A DNA stretch of 64,000 nucleotides from Natronococcus sp. A-GB1 (GCF_029688845.1 NZ_JARUKW010000014.1:62001-126000), one strand, 5' to 3'; shown: positions 1-8,666, counted from the stretch's first letter. Numbers and translations: made by a program. The notes: a model not told the origin generated them from the sequence alone.

Positions 1-144
1 CTGGATCGCGAGGACGTCCATCGAGTATGTGAGATCTTCGACGATCTCTTTGTCCCGGTCGACGACAACGACCTCGTGAGATTCCTGCAGGTTCTCCGCA
101 ATCGACTGGCCGACCTCGCCGGCGCCGGCGATGATTACGTACAC
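1..144 (-). CDS. TrkA-type potassium uptake regulator, N-terminal fragment
   Basis: Only the first 48 codons are in the window; the gene runs off the left edge. The start is a GTG at 144 (complement). The peptide opens with a Rossmann fold of the TrkA-N/RCK type: a beta strand, the dinucleotide-binding loop GAGEVG at about residues 7-12, then a second strand ending in VVVVDRD, whose acidic end normally selects NAD(H). TrkA proteins are cytoplasmic regulatory subunits that bind NAD(H)/ATP and gate Trk/Ktr potassium channels, and haloarchaea keep several paralogues for potassium homeostasis. Which paralogue this is cannot be decided without the C-terminal half. Confidence 0.85.
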   Translation of the reverse strand, partial: MYVIIAGAGEVGQSIAENLQESHEVVVVDRDKEIVEDLTYSMDVLAIQ

Positions 145-436
145 GACGACACCTCCGGATCGGCGATCGACTGCGGACACTGGAGGTGCTCGTGGCGAGA
201 CGACGATCGACAGTGCGGAGATCTGGGAGACGTCATGCGTAACAAGCGAAGACCCGCCGTTCCGAACGGGCAACGTTCGAATCCGTAGACCGGAGCGAAC
301 CGGTCGCGAGTGTGTTGTTCTCTCTCTTTCGGGATGCGATAAATCCAGCGACTGGACGGACCGACCGGCTTTCGCTCGCTCCCGTCGATCAGAACTCGGC
401 GACAGGTTCTATACCCGATAGCCCCTCCGTTCTCGT

Positions 437-727
437 ATGCCAGAAGAAGTGCTGTTCAAGTTCGAACAATCGATAGACCGCGACGAGATCGCCGACTACC
501 TCCGGTCGGTCGCCGACTCGATCGACGGCGGCGGCGACATCTCCCTCGAGGCCGGCGGCGAGTCGGTCACGATGTCTCCGCCCGCTCGCCCGACCTTCGA
601 GATCAAGGCCGAACGCGAAACCTCAAGTTCGGGCGGCCCTGCCGAGCTCAGCGTCGAGTTCGAACTCGAGTGGGACGAGGGAAGCGAGGGCGAGGACGGC
701 TCGGGCGGCGAGCTCCGAATCGAGTAA
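437..727 (+). CDS. amphi-Trp domain-containing protein
   Basis: A 96-residue acidic protein. The N-terminal 65 residues match the amphi-Trp pattern known from haloarchaea: MPEEVLFKFEQSIDRDEIAD, a helix with RSVADSI, then a strand pair ending in VTMSPPARPTFEIKAERE. The C-terminal 35 residues are a Ser/Gly/Glu-rich tail followed by an alternating beta-like segment (ELSVEFELEW). The family has no established biochemical function. The ATG at 437 is the first in the frame. It stands alone, divergent from the TrkA gene on the left and convergent with the minus-strand gene on the right. Confidence 0.85.
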   Translation: MPEEVLFKFEQSIDRDEIADYLRSVADSIDGGGDISLEAGGESVTMSPPARPTFEIKAERETSSSGGPAELSVEFELEWDEGSEGEDGSGGELRIE

Positions 728-809
728 CCTCACGGACCGCTGTTCGTCAGTCCCGGTGCAACCGCGACCGCCCTGCGGTTGTACCCGGCAAATAGTACAA
801 CAGACCGTA

Positions 810-1220
810 TCAGAGATCGACAACCCAGACGTGAAACTCCTCGGGAAGCCCGTAGACGCGGGCGAAGACGGCATCGACGAACTGTCCGATCCGGTTCGGA
901 TCGGCCTTCGCGCTGATCCGAACGTTGACACCCTCGACCTCCTCGGAGCGGTGAATTTCGTCGATTTTGAACACGGGAAACTCCGAGAGCAGTCCCTTGA
1001 GAGCCTCGAGTTCCTCGTCGGTGCAGTCGACGTTGATCGTGCCGTCGGCGAACTGGACCCACGGCGTTCCCAGTTCGGGGTCGAGGTCCTCGGCCGCCGA
1101 GACGAAGTCCGTATCAACCTCGAACGTGACGAACCCGTCTCCTCGCTCGCGGTGTGCCTGGATTCCGTCGGCGTACAGCTTCCGTCGCTCGGCCGGCTCG
1201 TCGGCGTCGAATCGCGTCAT
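810..1220 (-). CDS. conserved haloarchaeal protein of unknown function
   Basis: A 136-residue acidic protein, transcribed away from adk, with whose promoter it shares an intergenic region of about 60 bp. I recognise the style (a widespread small cytosolic haloarchaeal protein) but not a characterised family. It shows an N-terminal helix ([20 protein letters not shown]), then alternating strands ([22 protein letters not shown]), a helix ([13 protein letters not shown]) and a C-terminal alpha/beta stretch ending in FHVWVVDL. There are no membrane segments and no cysteine cluster, so a compact alpha/beta fold is likely. Position next to adk gives no functional clue. Confidence 0.75.
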   Translation of the reverse strand: MTRFDADEPAERRKLYADGIQAHRERGDGFVTFEVDTDFVSAAEDLDPELGTPWVQFADGTINVDCTDEELEALKGLLSEFPVFKIDEIHRSEEVEGVNVRISAKADPNRIGQFVDAVFARVYGLPEEFHVWVVDL

Positions 1221-1279
1221 ACCCGTACCGACGTGCCCGATTCTTTAAGCCTTTATGTGACGGTGCTGAACGGGGGAAC

Positions 1280-1915
1280 ATGGCACAGCCACACATCCTG
1301 ATCCTGGGCGCACCCGGGGCGGGAAAAGGGACACAGAGCGCGAACATCGCCGAAGAGTTCGACGTCGAACACGTCACGACCGGCGACGCGCTCCGCTCGA
1401 ACAAGGAGATGGATATCTCCGACATGGACACGGAGTACGACACGCCGGCGGAGTACATGGACCAGGGCGAACTCGTCCCCGACGAGGTCGTCAACGCCAT
1501 CGTCGACGAGGCGCTCTCCCAGGCCGACGGCTACGTGCTCGACGGCTACCCGCGGAACTTAGAACAGGCCGAGGAGCTCTCGGAGATGACCGACCTCGAC
1601 GTCGTGCTCTACCTCGACGTCGACGAGGAGGAGCTGGTTCACCGGCTGACGGGTCGTCGGATGGATCCCGAGACCGGCGAGATCTACCACGTCGAGTACA
1701 ACCCGCCGGAGGACCCCGAGATCGAGGGTCGCCTCGAGCAGCGCGAGGACGACACCGAGGAAACGGTCAAGGAACGACTGCGAGTGTACCGGGAGAACAC
1801 GGAGCCGGTCGTTGAACACTACGAGGAGGAGGGCGTCCTCGAGCGCGTCGACGGCAACCAGGCGCCCGACGAGGTCTGGGCAGACGTGAAGGCGACGATC
1901 GAAGACGCCGCGTAG
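1280..1915 (+). CDS. adk: adenylate kinase
   Basis: A 211-residue cytoplasmic nucleotide kinase (ATP + AMP = 2 ADP). The P-loop GAPGAGKGT lies at residues 10-18, the AMP-binding TTGDALR segment follows at about 36, the DGYPRN motif is at about 87, and the LID region contains [19 protein letters not shown]. There are no LID zinc cysteines. The ATG at 1280 is chosen because the P-loop normally lies within 10 residues of the start; the frame stays open upstream to 1154 but that part is arginine-rich and non-homologous. In haloarchaea adk usually follows secY and precedes the DUF106, cmk and truB genes, and the same order is seen here to the right. Its last seven codons are echoed about 260 bp downstream. 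Confidence 0.97.
   Translation: MAQPHILILGAPGAGKGTQSANIAEEFDVEHVTTGDALRSNKEMDISDMDTEYDTPAEYMDQGELVPDEVVNAIVDEALSQADGYVLDGYPRNLEQAEELSEMTDLDVVLYLDVDEEELVHRLTGRRMDPETGEIYHVEYNPPEDPEIEGRLEQREDDTEETVKERLRVYRENTEPVVEHYEEEGVLERVDGNQAPDEVWADVKATIEDAA
1891..1911 (+). repeat. direct repeat, copy 1 (3' end of adk)
   Basis: This 21-nt segment encodes the last residues of adenylate kinase (ATIEDAA). It recurs at 2152-2172 with one mismatch. Confidence 0.6.
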
Positions 1916-2263
1916 AACGACGTCTCAAACGTGACGTCCGGTGAGATCGACTCCCAACACTCGAGGCTTGAGGCTTCTCGAGGTGGTTCGAACCGGATCC
2001 ATGGCTGAGGAGCGCCGTGAAGCGATACTGAATCTTGCCTGCTACAATCGGGATCGGAACAGGGAGACGTACGACCAGCTCGGGCGGGAGTAACGTCTCG
2101 AGTGCGGTGTTTCGCTCTGTAGGCTGTCTCCCACCGGAGTAGTATCGAGAGGGCGACGATCGAAGACGTCGCCCGGGCCAACCGACCGAGACTCGAGTCC
2201 GGTCGGGACTCGGGCACGCGAAGAAAAACACTTGTATATCGGACGTACCCTAGCCTCTGGCAG
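1916..2263. other. adk to DUF106 intergenic region with a mini-ORF
   Basis: A 348-bp gap. It holds a possible 30-codon ORF at 2001-2093 on the plus strand (MAEERREAILNLACYNRDRN, then 10 more residues and TAA), which is too short to call. It also holds the second copy of the adk tail repeat at 2152-2172 and a TATA-like GTATAT at 2234-2239, about 28 nt before the DUF106 start. Nothing else recognisable. Confidence 0.5.
2152..2172 (+). repeat. direct repeat, copy 2 (echo of adk 3' end)
   Basis: Twenty of 21 bases are identical to 1891-1911 inside adk. The offset is 261 bp. The echo is not part of any convincing reading frame. Confidence 0.6.
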
Positions 2264-3217
2264 ATGACGCGTACAGCCGAGAAGATCAACGCCCTCGTCC
2301 GCGAGGATTCCTCGATAACGGAGGCCCTGGAGGCGGTCCGCGAGGAGGCCGACAGGAACGGCGGCGAGGTTCAGTGGGGAGACGTCAACGACGATCTGAC
2401 CAGCGGACAGTGGGGCCGACTGATCGAGAAGGGGGTGCTGGTCGACGGCGACGAGGGGTTCGAAATCGCCGACCGCGAGGCCTATGACGAGGCCCTCGAC
2501 GGCGACGGCGACGTCAGCGGCGGGGTGCCGGACGTCGACATCGACGAGGATGCCGCGAGCTGGTCGCAGTGGGACAAGCTGGCCGCCGTCGGCTCCGTCC
2601 TGTTGATGATCGGCTACTGGCTCGACTCCGTCCGGAACACGGTCGGCGGCACGATCGATCTCGTGTTCGGCCCGCTCGACGCGGCGCTGCCGTTCTACGC
2701 GGTAATCCTCTCGGTCGCGCTGCTGACTGGACTGTACTCGACGCTCCTGCAGGCGAACCTGATGAACCCCGAGCGGATCGGCAAGTACCAGGAACGGATG
2801 AAGGCGATGCAGGAGAAACAGAAGGACGTCCGCGAGCGCAAGAAGGAAGCCGAGGAACGCGACGCGAGCGAGGCCGAGATCGAGCGCCTCGAGAACGAGA
2901 TGGAGGAGGTCCGCGAGGAACAGATGGAGGCGATGGCCGACAACCTCGGGATGTTCAAAGAGCAGTTCCGGCCGATGGTCTGGATCATGCTGTTTACCAT
3001 CCCGCTGTTCCTCTGGATGTACTGGAAAATCCTCGGCGGCCACATCACCGAGGCCGACCGAATGATGATCATGCCGCTCGTCGGCGAGGTGGCGCTTGAC
3101 GAGGGGCTGCTCGGACCGATGTGGGCCTGGATCGTCTGGTACTTCCTGTGCTCGATGGGCTTTACCCAGCTGCTACGGAAGGCGTTGAACATCGACATGA
3201 CGCCCTCGAGTACGTAA
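2264..3217 (+). CDS. DUF106 (EMC3/TMCO1-superfamily) membrane protein
   Basis: A 317-residue integral membrane protein of the archaeal DUF106 family, which belongs to the YidC/Oxa1/EMC3/TMCO1 insertase superfamily and is thought to help insert membrane proteins. Residues 1-90 are an acidic cytosolic extension (haloarchaeal style). Then come TM1 (about 105-120), TM2 (about 140-165), a long charged coiled-coil hairpin (about 170-225, rich in ERMKAMQEKQKDVRERKKE-type heptads) and two further membrane segments (about 240-262 and 282-300). The basic coiled coil followed by TM segments is the family signature. The gene lies between adk and cmk, the usual haloarchaeal location close to secY, which fits a secretion/insertion role. 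Confidence 0.9.
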   Translation: MTRTAEKINALVREDSSITEALEAVREEADRNGGEVQWGDVNDDLTSGQWGRLIEKGVLVDGDEGFEIADREAYDEALDGDGDVSGGVPDVDIDEDAASWSQWDKLAAVGSVLLMIGYWLDSVRNTVGGTIDLVFGPLDAALPFYAVILSVALLTGLYSTLLQANLMNPERIGKYQERMKAMQEKQKDVRERKKEAEERDASEAEIERLENEMEEVREEQMEAMADNLGMFKEQFRPMVWIMLFTIPLFLWMYWKILGGHITEADRMMIMPLVGEVALDEGLLGPMWAWIVWYFLCSMGFTQLLRKALNIDMTPSST

Positions 3218-3301
3218 AGCACGGACACACTCCCCGCGCGACCGAGTTCGAGGCGTCGACCGATTCAAAACCCATTTTACCCGCCCCGCCGCAGTTCGAA
3301 T

Positions 3302-3877
3302 ATGTTACTTACCGTCTCCGGCCCGCCGGGAAGCGGGAAGAGTACAACCGCGGGGTTACTCGCCGACACCTTCGATCTCGACCACGTCAGCGGCGGAGAC
3401 ATCTTCCGCGAACTGGCCGACGAACGCGGCTACACCCCTCTCGAGTTCAACAAGCTGGCCGAGGAGAACGACGAGATCGACCGGGACCTCGACCGCCGAC
3501 TCCGGGAGATCGCCATCGAGGACGACGACCTCGTCCTCGAGTCGCGGCTGGCGGGCTGGCTCGCTGGCGACTACGCCGACTTCCGGTTCTGGCTCGACGC
3601 GCCGGCGTCGGTCCGCGGCGAGCGAATCGCCGAACGTGAGGAGAAGGATCCACGACGAGCAACCGAAGAGACCGAGGCCCGGGAGGCGAGCGAGGCCCAG
3701 CGCTACCAGGAGTACTACGGGATCGACATCCGGGATCTGACGATCTACGACCTCTCGGTGAACACGGCCCGCTGGGATCCGGACGCCGTCCTCGATATGC
3801 TCGTCACCGCCGTCGACGAGTACGAGGCCGACGGCGACGAGGGGAAAGCGCCCGTCACCGCAGACTACAAGTTTTGA
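3302..3877 (+). CDS. cmk: cytidylate kinase
   Basis: A 191-residue cytoplasmic kinase phosphorylating CMP/dCMP. The P-loop GPPGSGKST is at residues 7-15, the [11 protein letters not shown] segment (nucleoside-monophosphate site) at about 30-40, and an ESRLAGW motif at about 80. This is the compact archaeal type, without the long NMP-binding insert of bacterial Cmk. The ATG at 3302 has the P-loop within seven residues. Its stop codon overlaps the start of cbf5 by one base (TGATG), so the two are probably translationally coupled. Confidence 0.95.
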   Translation: MLLTVSGPPGSGKSTTAGLLADTFDLDHVSGGDIFRELADERGYTPLEFNKLAEENDEIDRDLDRRLREIAIEDDDLVLESRLAGWLAGDYADFRFWLDAPASVRGERIAEREEKDPRRATEETEAREASEAQRYQEYYGIDIRDLTIYDLSVNTARWDPDAVLDMLVTAVDEYEADGDEGKAPVTADYKF

Positions 3878-4779
3878 TGGCGTTGCGTGGTCCACCCGAG
3901 GAGCGTTCGCCCGCCGAACTGTTGCGCTTCGGCGTCGTCAACCTCGACAAACCTCCGGGACCGTCCTCTCACCAGGTCAGCGGCTGGCTCCGCGACGAGG
4001 TCGCCGACGCCCTCACCAAACACGGCGCGGAGCCGATCGACCAGGCGGCCCACGCCGGCACCCTCGATCCGAAGGTAACGGGCTGTCTGCCGGTCATGCT
4101 CGGCGAGGCGACCCGACTCGCCCAGACGTTCCTCGAGGGCGAAAAGGAGTACGTCGCCGTCCTCGAGTGTCACGGCTCGGTGCCGGGAGACGCCGAGTCG
4201 ATCGCCGGCGAGTTCGAGGGACCGATCTACCAGAAACCGCCCCGGAAGAGCGCCGTCTCGCGTCGGCTCCGGGTACGCGAGATCTACGACCTCGACGTCC
4301 TCGAGGTCGAGGATCGTCGGCTGCTCCTGCGAATCAGGTGCGAGAGCGGAACCTACGTTCGCAAACTCTGTCACGACCTGGGGCTCGCACTCGGCACCGG
4401 TGGCCACATGGGCCACCTCCGCCGGACGTCGACGACGCCGTTCGACGACTCGACGCTGCACACGGCACAGGCGTTCTACGACGCGCTCGCGTTCTGGCTC
4501 GAGGACGACGACCCCGAGCCTCTGTACGACGTGGTCGAGCCCGCCGAGCGCATCCTCGAGCACATCCCTCGAGTGACGATCGCCGACAGCGCGGCCGAGC
4601 AGGTCGCGACCGGTGCGCCCGTCTACGCGCCCGGCGTGCTCGAGGCCGACGACGCCGAGCGAGGGTCGCTGGTGGCCTGTTTCACGTCCGACGGCGCCGC
4701 CGTCTGTCTGGGCACACTGGTCGGCGATTCCGACGCGGAGTCGGGAACCGTCGTCGACCTCGAGCGAGTGCTGGTCTGA
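3877..4779 (+). CDS. truB: tRNA/rRNA pseudouridine synthase Cbf5 (H/ACA RNP catalytic subunit)
   Basis: A 300-residue archaeal Cbf5/dyskerin. It isomerises uridine to pseudouridine in rRNA guided by H/ACA RNAs together with Nop10, Gar1 and L7Ae, and can act alone on tRNA U55. The TruB catalytic signature HAGTLDPKVTGCLPV is at about 57-71, with the nucleophilic Asp in GTLDP. KEYVA follows at about 91, and RCESGTYVRKLCHDLG and GGHMGHLRR form the remaining TruB motifs. A PUA domain occupies the last 80 residues. I place the start at the ATG overlapping the cmk stop; a TTG one codon earlier is possible. It is the last gene of the adk-DUF106-cmk-cbf5 block. Confidence 0.96.
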   Translation: MALRGPPEERSPAELLRFGVVNLDKPPGPSSHQVSGWLRDEVADALTKHGAEPIDQAAHAGTLDPKVTGCLPVMLGEATRLAQTFLEGEKEYVAVLECHGSVPGDAESIAGEFEGPIYQKPPRKSAVSRRLRVREIYDLDVLEVEDRRLLLRIRCESGTYVRKLCHDLGLALGTGGHMGHLRRTSTTPFDDSTLHTAQAFYDALAFWLEDDDPEPLYDVVEPAERILEHIPRVTIADSAAEQVATGAPVYAPGVLEADDAERGSLVACFTSDGAAVCLGTLVGDSDAESGTVVDLERVLV

Positions 4780-4844
4780 GTTCGGACGGCAGTCTCGAGT
4801 CGAAACGACACGCTTAAACGGCAGACGGCCATCGGTCAAGGTAC

Positions 4845-4915
4845 GGGACCGTGGGGTAGTGGTATCCTCTGCGGATGGGGTCCGTAGGACCCGAGTTCAA
4901 TTCTCGGCGGTCCCA
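4845..4915 (+). tRNA. tRNA-Pro (anticodon GGG)
   Basis: A complete 71-nt cloverleaf. Acceptor GGGACCG (4845-4851) pairs with CGGTCCC (4908-4914), with discriminator A at 4915 and no encoded CCA. The anticodon stem TGCGG/CCGTA closes the loop ATGGGGT, giving U33 and anticodon GGG. The T-arm is CCGAG-TTCAATT-CTCGG. There is no intron. GGG reads the proline codons CCC and CCU. Confidence 0.97.
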
Positions 4916-5535
4916 TTTTCACGACGTAACGAACGAGGGAGCGGAGCGACCGTTGTGACGTGAGGAGTGGAAATGGGAGCAGGGAGCAGCTTTGCTGCGA
5001 CCGTGGTCCCACTGTTTTCGGAGAGAACGTGGGGATACGAGGGCGAGCGTAGCGAGTCCCCGTACTCTCTCTTTTGACGCGAGCAAAAACGTGAGCCGCA
5101 GAAGTCGAGTGCCGGCGTATTTCACCGGGGAGGTCGACTCGAGGGATCATCAACCACGGTAATACCCGCGTTGAACGCGTCGGCAGTGGGATTCTGACGA
5201 GAACACCGTTCAGAACGCGCTCGTATCGTCGTAGTGAACGCGGAGAGCAGCCGAGGTCGGCGTGTCGTCTCGAGTGCGCGCGCTGATTCGGTGATCGACG
5301 CGGATAGTGGCAGGATCGCCGACCCGACCGTTCGCAGACCGGACGACGAAAGTGGGATCCGAACGGGTTCGGGATGGCGTGGAGAAAGTCACGACAATTC
5401 CGATAAACGATCGGTAACTCGAGCGGACGATCACCCGGTTCAATACGCTCGTCGCGAGTAGCGAACGATGCCGGGAAGCGTTACCGGTGACACACCACCA
5501 CCTACCGACCACCACCCCGACCCGGCGTTTCGACG
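4916..5535. other. intergenic region after tRNA-Pro, no convincing gene
   Basis: 620 bp. Several open frames of 70-105 codons exist on both strands, but they are Arg/Ser/His-rich and lack the acidic composition of real genes here. Two copies of the motif GAGCGNAGCGA are present (4939-4950 and 5045-5056). No further RNA gene is recognisable. Confidence 0.55.
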
Positions 5536-5724
5536 ATGACGACGCAAAACCGAGAGAAGCGAGCCGCCGTCTGTGAGAACTGCGGCGAGGTCTGTGCCGT
5601 CTGGCGCCGACCCGACGGCGAGATTCGTCCGATCAGTTCCACGAGTGGCTGTGGCTGCGAGAAGCGAGCGCTTCGCGTCGTCGATGTGCTCGGACCGCCC
5701 GACGAGAGCAGTAGCAGCCGCTGA
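5536..5724 (+). CDS. small zinc-ribbon protein
   Basis: A 62-residue protein with one CxxC knuckle (CENCGEVCAVW, residues 13-16, plus Cys20) and a CGC pair at about 39-41, which together could bind one zinc ion. Small one-domain zinc-finger proteins of this size are abundant in haloarchaea and mostly of unknown function, probably nucleic-acid or protein adaptors. The serine-rich C-terminus (ESSSSR) is likely disordered. It converges on the neighbouring zinc-ribbon gene on the minus strand, from which it is separated by 54 bp. Confidence 0.75.
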   Translation: MTTQNREKRAAVCENCGEVCAVWRRPDGEIRPISSTSGCGCEKRALRVVDVLGPPDESSSSR

Positions 5725-5778
5725 CCGTCAGTCCGGGTCGGACTACGCGACGGTCGTAGACTGCTGTGCGAATCGTTC

Positions 5779-5964
5779 TTATTCGGCAGATCCTCCGTCG
5801 GAGAATCGAAATTCGGTTCCGTTGCACCTCGGGCAGACGTCCTGGCGTTTCGGAACGGGCTCGGAGCCGCCCCCCGCCAGTAAGACGAACTCGCAGTCGC
5901 TGCACTCGACGAACTCGCGCACTGGCAACCGATTGGAACTCGACGGTTGAGTAGCCTTCACCAC
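5779..5964 (-). CDS. small zinc-ribbon protein (CxxC...CxxC)
   Basis: A 61-residue protein with two zinc knuckles, CSDC at residues 21-24 and CPRC at about 44-47, separated by a Gly-rich turn (LLAGGGSEPVPK). This is a classic rubredoxin/zinc-ribbon layout. The family is conserved in haloarchaea and no function is assigned. It is convergent with the previous zinc-ribbon gene. Confidence 0.8.
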   Translation of the reverse strand: MVKATQPSSSNRLPVREFVECSDCEFVLLAGGGSEPVPKRQDVCPRCNGTEFRFSDGGSAE

Positions 5965-6081
5965 GTTGTGTAGGTATGGCTCACGTCCGACACGACCCGA
6001 GAGCGACCAATGCTCGCTCGAGTCGGACTCTGTCGGCCCCGACCGGCGGCTTTATCGGCGTTCGTTGCGGAGGGATCGGCT

Positions 6082-6906
6082 ATGACGGTCGTTCTCGCCG
6101 GCGTTGGCGCCGACAGCACGAACCTCGGAGCGCTCGGGCCGCTGTACGACGACGGACGGTTCGAGTACGTCCCGATCCCGGAGAAGACCCATGAGACGAC
6201 GGAGACGGAGACGCTCGGCTCCTGGGCGCTGCGCGGCGACGACGGCGTCGCGGCCGATCTCACGACCCGAATCGAACCCCAGCCGGTCCGTGGCGGCCGT
6301 GAGCCCGTTTCCGGCGACGACCTCGAATCCTGGCCGCTCCACCGCGATCCCAACTTCGAGGCGCTGACCTACGGCGAACACCGCACCAGCGGCTACGTCT
6401 CCCGGCTGCGCGGCCTCGAACCCGGCGACGTCGTCGGTTTCTACGCCGGGCTCCGGCGACCGGGCGGCGACCGCGCTCACCGCTACCTGATCGGCTACTT
6501 CACCGTCGACTCGGTCGCCGTCGTCACCCCCGAACAGTCGGACGAGGAGCGGCGAGCGATCCTCGAGGCCCACCCCGAGAACGCCCACGCCAAGCGCGCG
6601 CGGGGCGACGAGCTCTACCTCGAGAAGCCGGTCGTGATCGTCGACGGCGGCGAGCCGGGCGGACTGTTCGACAGGGATCCGATCCGGATCAGCGACTACT
6701 ACGTCAGGGAGGGTAACGTCCAGGCCCAGTACTACCTGCGCGAGGAGATCGAGTCCGCGTGGAACGTCCGGGAGGGCGGTGCGAACATGATGTTCAAACC
6801 CGCCTACCGCTGTGAACTCTCGGGGGAGCGCTTCCGCGAGAAAGTCGGGCTTCCCGGGGAGCGCTCGAGTGCGGACCCGCCCTCGAGACGAAGTGTACCC
6901 GAGTGA
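6082..6906 (+). CDS. Nmad3-like putative nucleotide-modification-associated protein
   Basis: A 274-residue protein. The N-terminus (MTVVLAGVGADSTNLGALGP, then a segment reading YVPIPEK) follows the pattern of the Nmad3 domain, one of the families predicted by comparative genomics to take part in DNA/nucleotide base modification. The bulk is alpha/beta with conserved aromatic and charged stretches such as GDVVGFYAGLR, HRYLIGYFTVD, RISDYYVREGN and FKPAYRCELSGERF. No catalytic residues are established. The ATG at 6082 is preferred because the family begins directly with the first beta strand; an upstream start at 6010 would add a basic non-homologous leader. Assignment to Nmad3 is from memory of the family pattern and is moderate. 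Confidence 0.65.
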   Translation: MTVVLAGVGADSTNLGALGPLYDDGRFEYVPIPEKTHETTETETLGSWALRGDDGVAADLTTRIEPQPVRGGREPVSGDDLESWPLHRDPNFEALTYGEHRTSGYVSRLRGLEPGDVVGFYAGLRRPGGDRAHRYLIGYFTVDSVAVVTPEQSDEERRAILEAHPENAHAKRARGDELYLEKPVVIVDGGEPGGLFDRDPIRISDYYVREGNVQAQYYLREEIESAWNVREGGANMMFKPAYRCELSGERFREKVGLPGERSSADPPSRRSVPE

Positions 6907-6958
6907 AGACCGCGAAACCGGTCGGTTTCATGTCGCGACAGTCCGAACATTCCCCGCA

Positions 6959-7480
6959 GTGACCGACGAGACGCCCTCCCGCCACGACCGCGTGCGCAGC
7001 CACCGGACACCCGGTGTCGCCAACTCCCTCGCCCACTGGACTCGAGCGCGTAGCCCGCTCCGGGTCGCGATCAACTACGTCGTCGTCTGGCTCGTCCGGA
7101 TCTCGCCGAGCCTGCGGCTCAAGCGCTGGCTGCTCCGACGGATCGGTACCACCGTCGGCACCGGCGTCTCCTGGGGACTCGAGGCCACGCCGGACGTGTT
7201 CTGGCCCGAGCTGATCACCGTCGAGGATCACGCGATCGTCGGCTACGATGCGACGCTGCTGTGTCACGAGTTCCTTCAGGAGGAGTACCGAACGGGCGAG
7301 GTCGTCGTCGGCGAGCGGGCGATGATCGGCGCGGGCGCGATCGTGTTACCGGGCGTCGAGATCGGCGCGGGCGCGAGCGTCGCGGCAAACTCCCTAGTCA
7401 CGCGGGACGTCGAACCGGGAGCAACCGTGGCGGGTGTGCCGGCCCGTCCGATGGACGCCGAATCGCTCGCCGGGGACTGA
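6959..7480 (+). CDS. left-handed beta-helix (hexapeptide) acyltransferase
   Basis: A 173-residue protein from the GTG at 6959, starting VTDETPSRHDRVRSH. An ATG start at 6812 would add 49 residues overlapping the upstream gene and is unlikely. An amphipathic helical N-terminus (residues 30-65) precedes hexapeptide repeats: TGVSWGLEAT, ITVEDHAIVGYDATLL, then GERAMIGAGAIVLPGVEIG, GAGASVAANSLV and the terminal VAGVPAR. These are hallmarks of the LbH acetyltransferase family (CoA-dependent O/N-acetylation of sugars or small molecules). The histidine in LLCHEF may be the general base. The acceptor is unknown. Confidence 0.85.
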   Translation: MTDETPSRHDRVRSHRTPGVANSLAHWTRARSPLRVAINYVVVWLVRISPSLRLKRWLLRRIGTTVGTGVSWGLEATPDVFWPELITVEDHAIVGYDATLLCHEFLQEEYRTGEVVVGERAMIGAGAIVLPGVEIGAGASVAANSLVTRDVEPGATVAGVPARPMDAESLAGD

Positions 7481-7496
7481 TCGAACGACTTCGAAG

Positions 7497-8666
7497 CTAC
7501 AGGGACGGCCAGGCCTTTCGAGCGCGGTTCGCCGAGGAGATGTCGGCGATCCAGCGGGCGGCGATCGCCTTCTTCAGGTTCTTCGCGGGGGCGCCGCCGA
7601 AGGTGTCGACGGGAAGTGCGAGACCGAACGCCGGCTTGACGCCGTGGGCGACGGCCTTGTCGCCGACGGAGACGACGGTCCCTTTGTCCTTGTGCTCCCA
7701 GGTCTTCAGCGGTCGGTTCTGGATGGCGCGGTTGATGTTCTCGGCGGCGACGTCCGCAGCCTGCCAGGCGGCCTGGGCCGTTGGCGGTGCGGGTCGGTCG
7801 CCCTGGTCGACGACCGCGGAGTCGCCGATCGCGAAGACGCGCTCGTTCGACGTCTGGAAGTTCGCACCGGCGTTGACGCGGTTGTGCTCCTTCTCGAGGT
7901 CGGCCGTCTCGAGGGCATCCCGGCCCGTGATCCCGCCGGTCCAGACGAGTACGTCGTGGCTCAGGGGCTCGCCCTCGTCGAAGTGGATCACGTCGTCGTT
8001 CGCTTCGGTGATCGGATCGTCCGTGTGGATCTGGACGCCAGCGTCCTGGAGCAGGTCTCGAAGCGCCTGCTGGATCTCCGGATCGTTGCCTGGGAAGATC
8101 TCCTCCAAGGCCTCGACAAGGTGGATCTCGAGGGGCGCGCGGTGGTTGTCGCGGAACTCGGCGATTTCGCCGGCGGTCTGGATACCCGAGAGACCGGCGC
8201 CGCCGATGACGATCTGGGCGGGGTCGCCGCGGGTCGCCTCACGGCTCGCCTCCACGACGGCCTCGTGGATCTGGAGGGCATCGTCGAGGCCCTTGAGGGT
8301 CAGTGAGTGGTCCTCGAGGCCGGGGATGCCGTAGTAGGCGGTCTGGCTTCCCAGCGCGACGAGGACGTAGTCGTAGTCGACGTCCTCGCCGTCGGCGAGT
8401 TCGACGACTCGCTCGTCTGTGTCGAGACCGGTGACCTCGTCCTCGACGAACCGGGTCGAGGGTGCTGCGATCTCCTCGACGGGGATCGTGATATCCTCCT
8501 GGACGTCGGGATCACGGATCACGCGGTGGGATTCGTGAAGGACGAGGTGGTAGTCGACGTCGGCGATCCAGGTCAGGCGCGCGTTGTCATCGAGCTCCGA
8601 TTGAAGCGTTTTGACCGCACCGGCCCCGGCGTAGCCGGCGCCGAGTACGACGACGTTCTCGGTCAT
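7497..8666 (-). CDS. NDH-2-like NAD(P)/FAD-dependent oxidoreductase
   Basis: A 389-residue flavoprotein of the type II NADH dehydrogenase family, which is peripheral to the membrane and passes electrons from NADH to quinone without pumping protons. The first Rossmann fold has VVLGAGYAGAG at residues 4-14 (FAD). The second has VIGGAGLSGIQTAGE around 155-170 (NAD(P)H). A later AIGDSAV motif at about 288-294 binds the flavin ribityl chain. The C-terminal amphipathic helices that anchor NDH-2 to the membrane are plausible in the last 40 residues. The ATG at 8666 puts the FAD motif at the normal distance. Confidence 0.93.
   Translation of the reverse strand: MTENVVVLGAGYAGAGAVKTLQSELDDNARLTWIADVDYHLVLHESHRVIRDPDVQEDITIPVEEIAAPSTRFVEDEVTGLDTDERVVELADGEDVDYDYVLVALGSQTAYYGIPGLEDHSLTLKGLDDALQIHEAVVEASREATRGDPAQIVIGGAGLSGIQTAGEIAEFRDNHRAPLEIHLVEALEEIFPGNDPEIQQALRDLLQDAGVQIHTDDPITEANDDVIHFDEGEPLSHDVLVWTGGITGRDALETADLEKEHNRVNAGANFQTSNERVFAIGDSAVVDQGDRPAPPTAQAAWQAADVAAENINRAIQNRPLKTWEHKDKGTVVSVGDKAVAHGVKPAFGLALPVDTFGGAPAKNLKKAIAARWIADISSANRARKAWPSL

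Noticed and set aside
1970-2010. GGTTCGAACC resembling a tRNA T-arm after adk
   Set aside because: No pairing acceptor or anticodon arms around it; a chance palindrome.
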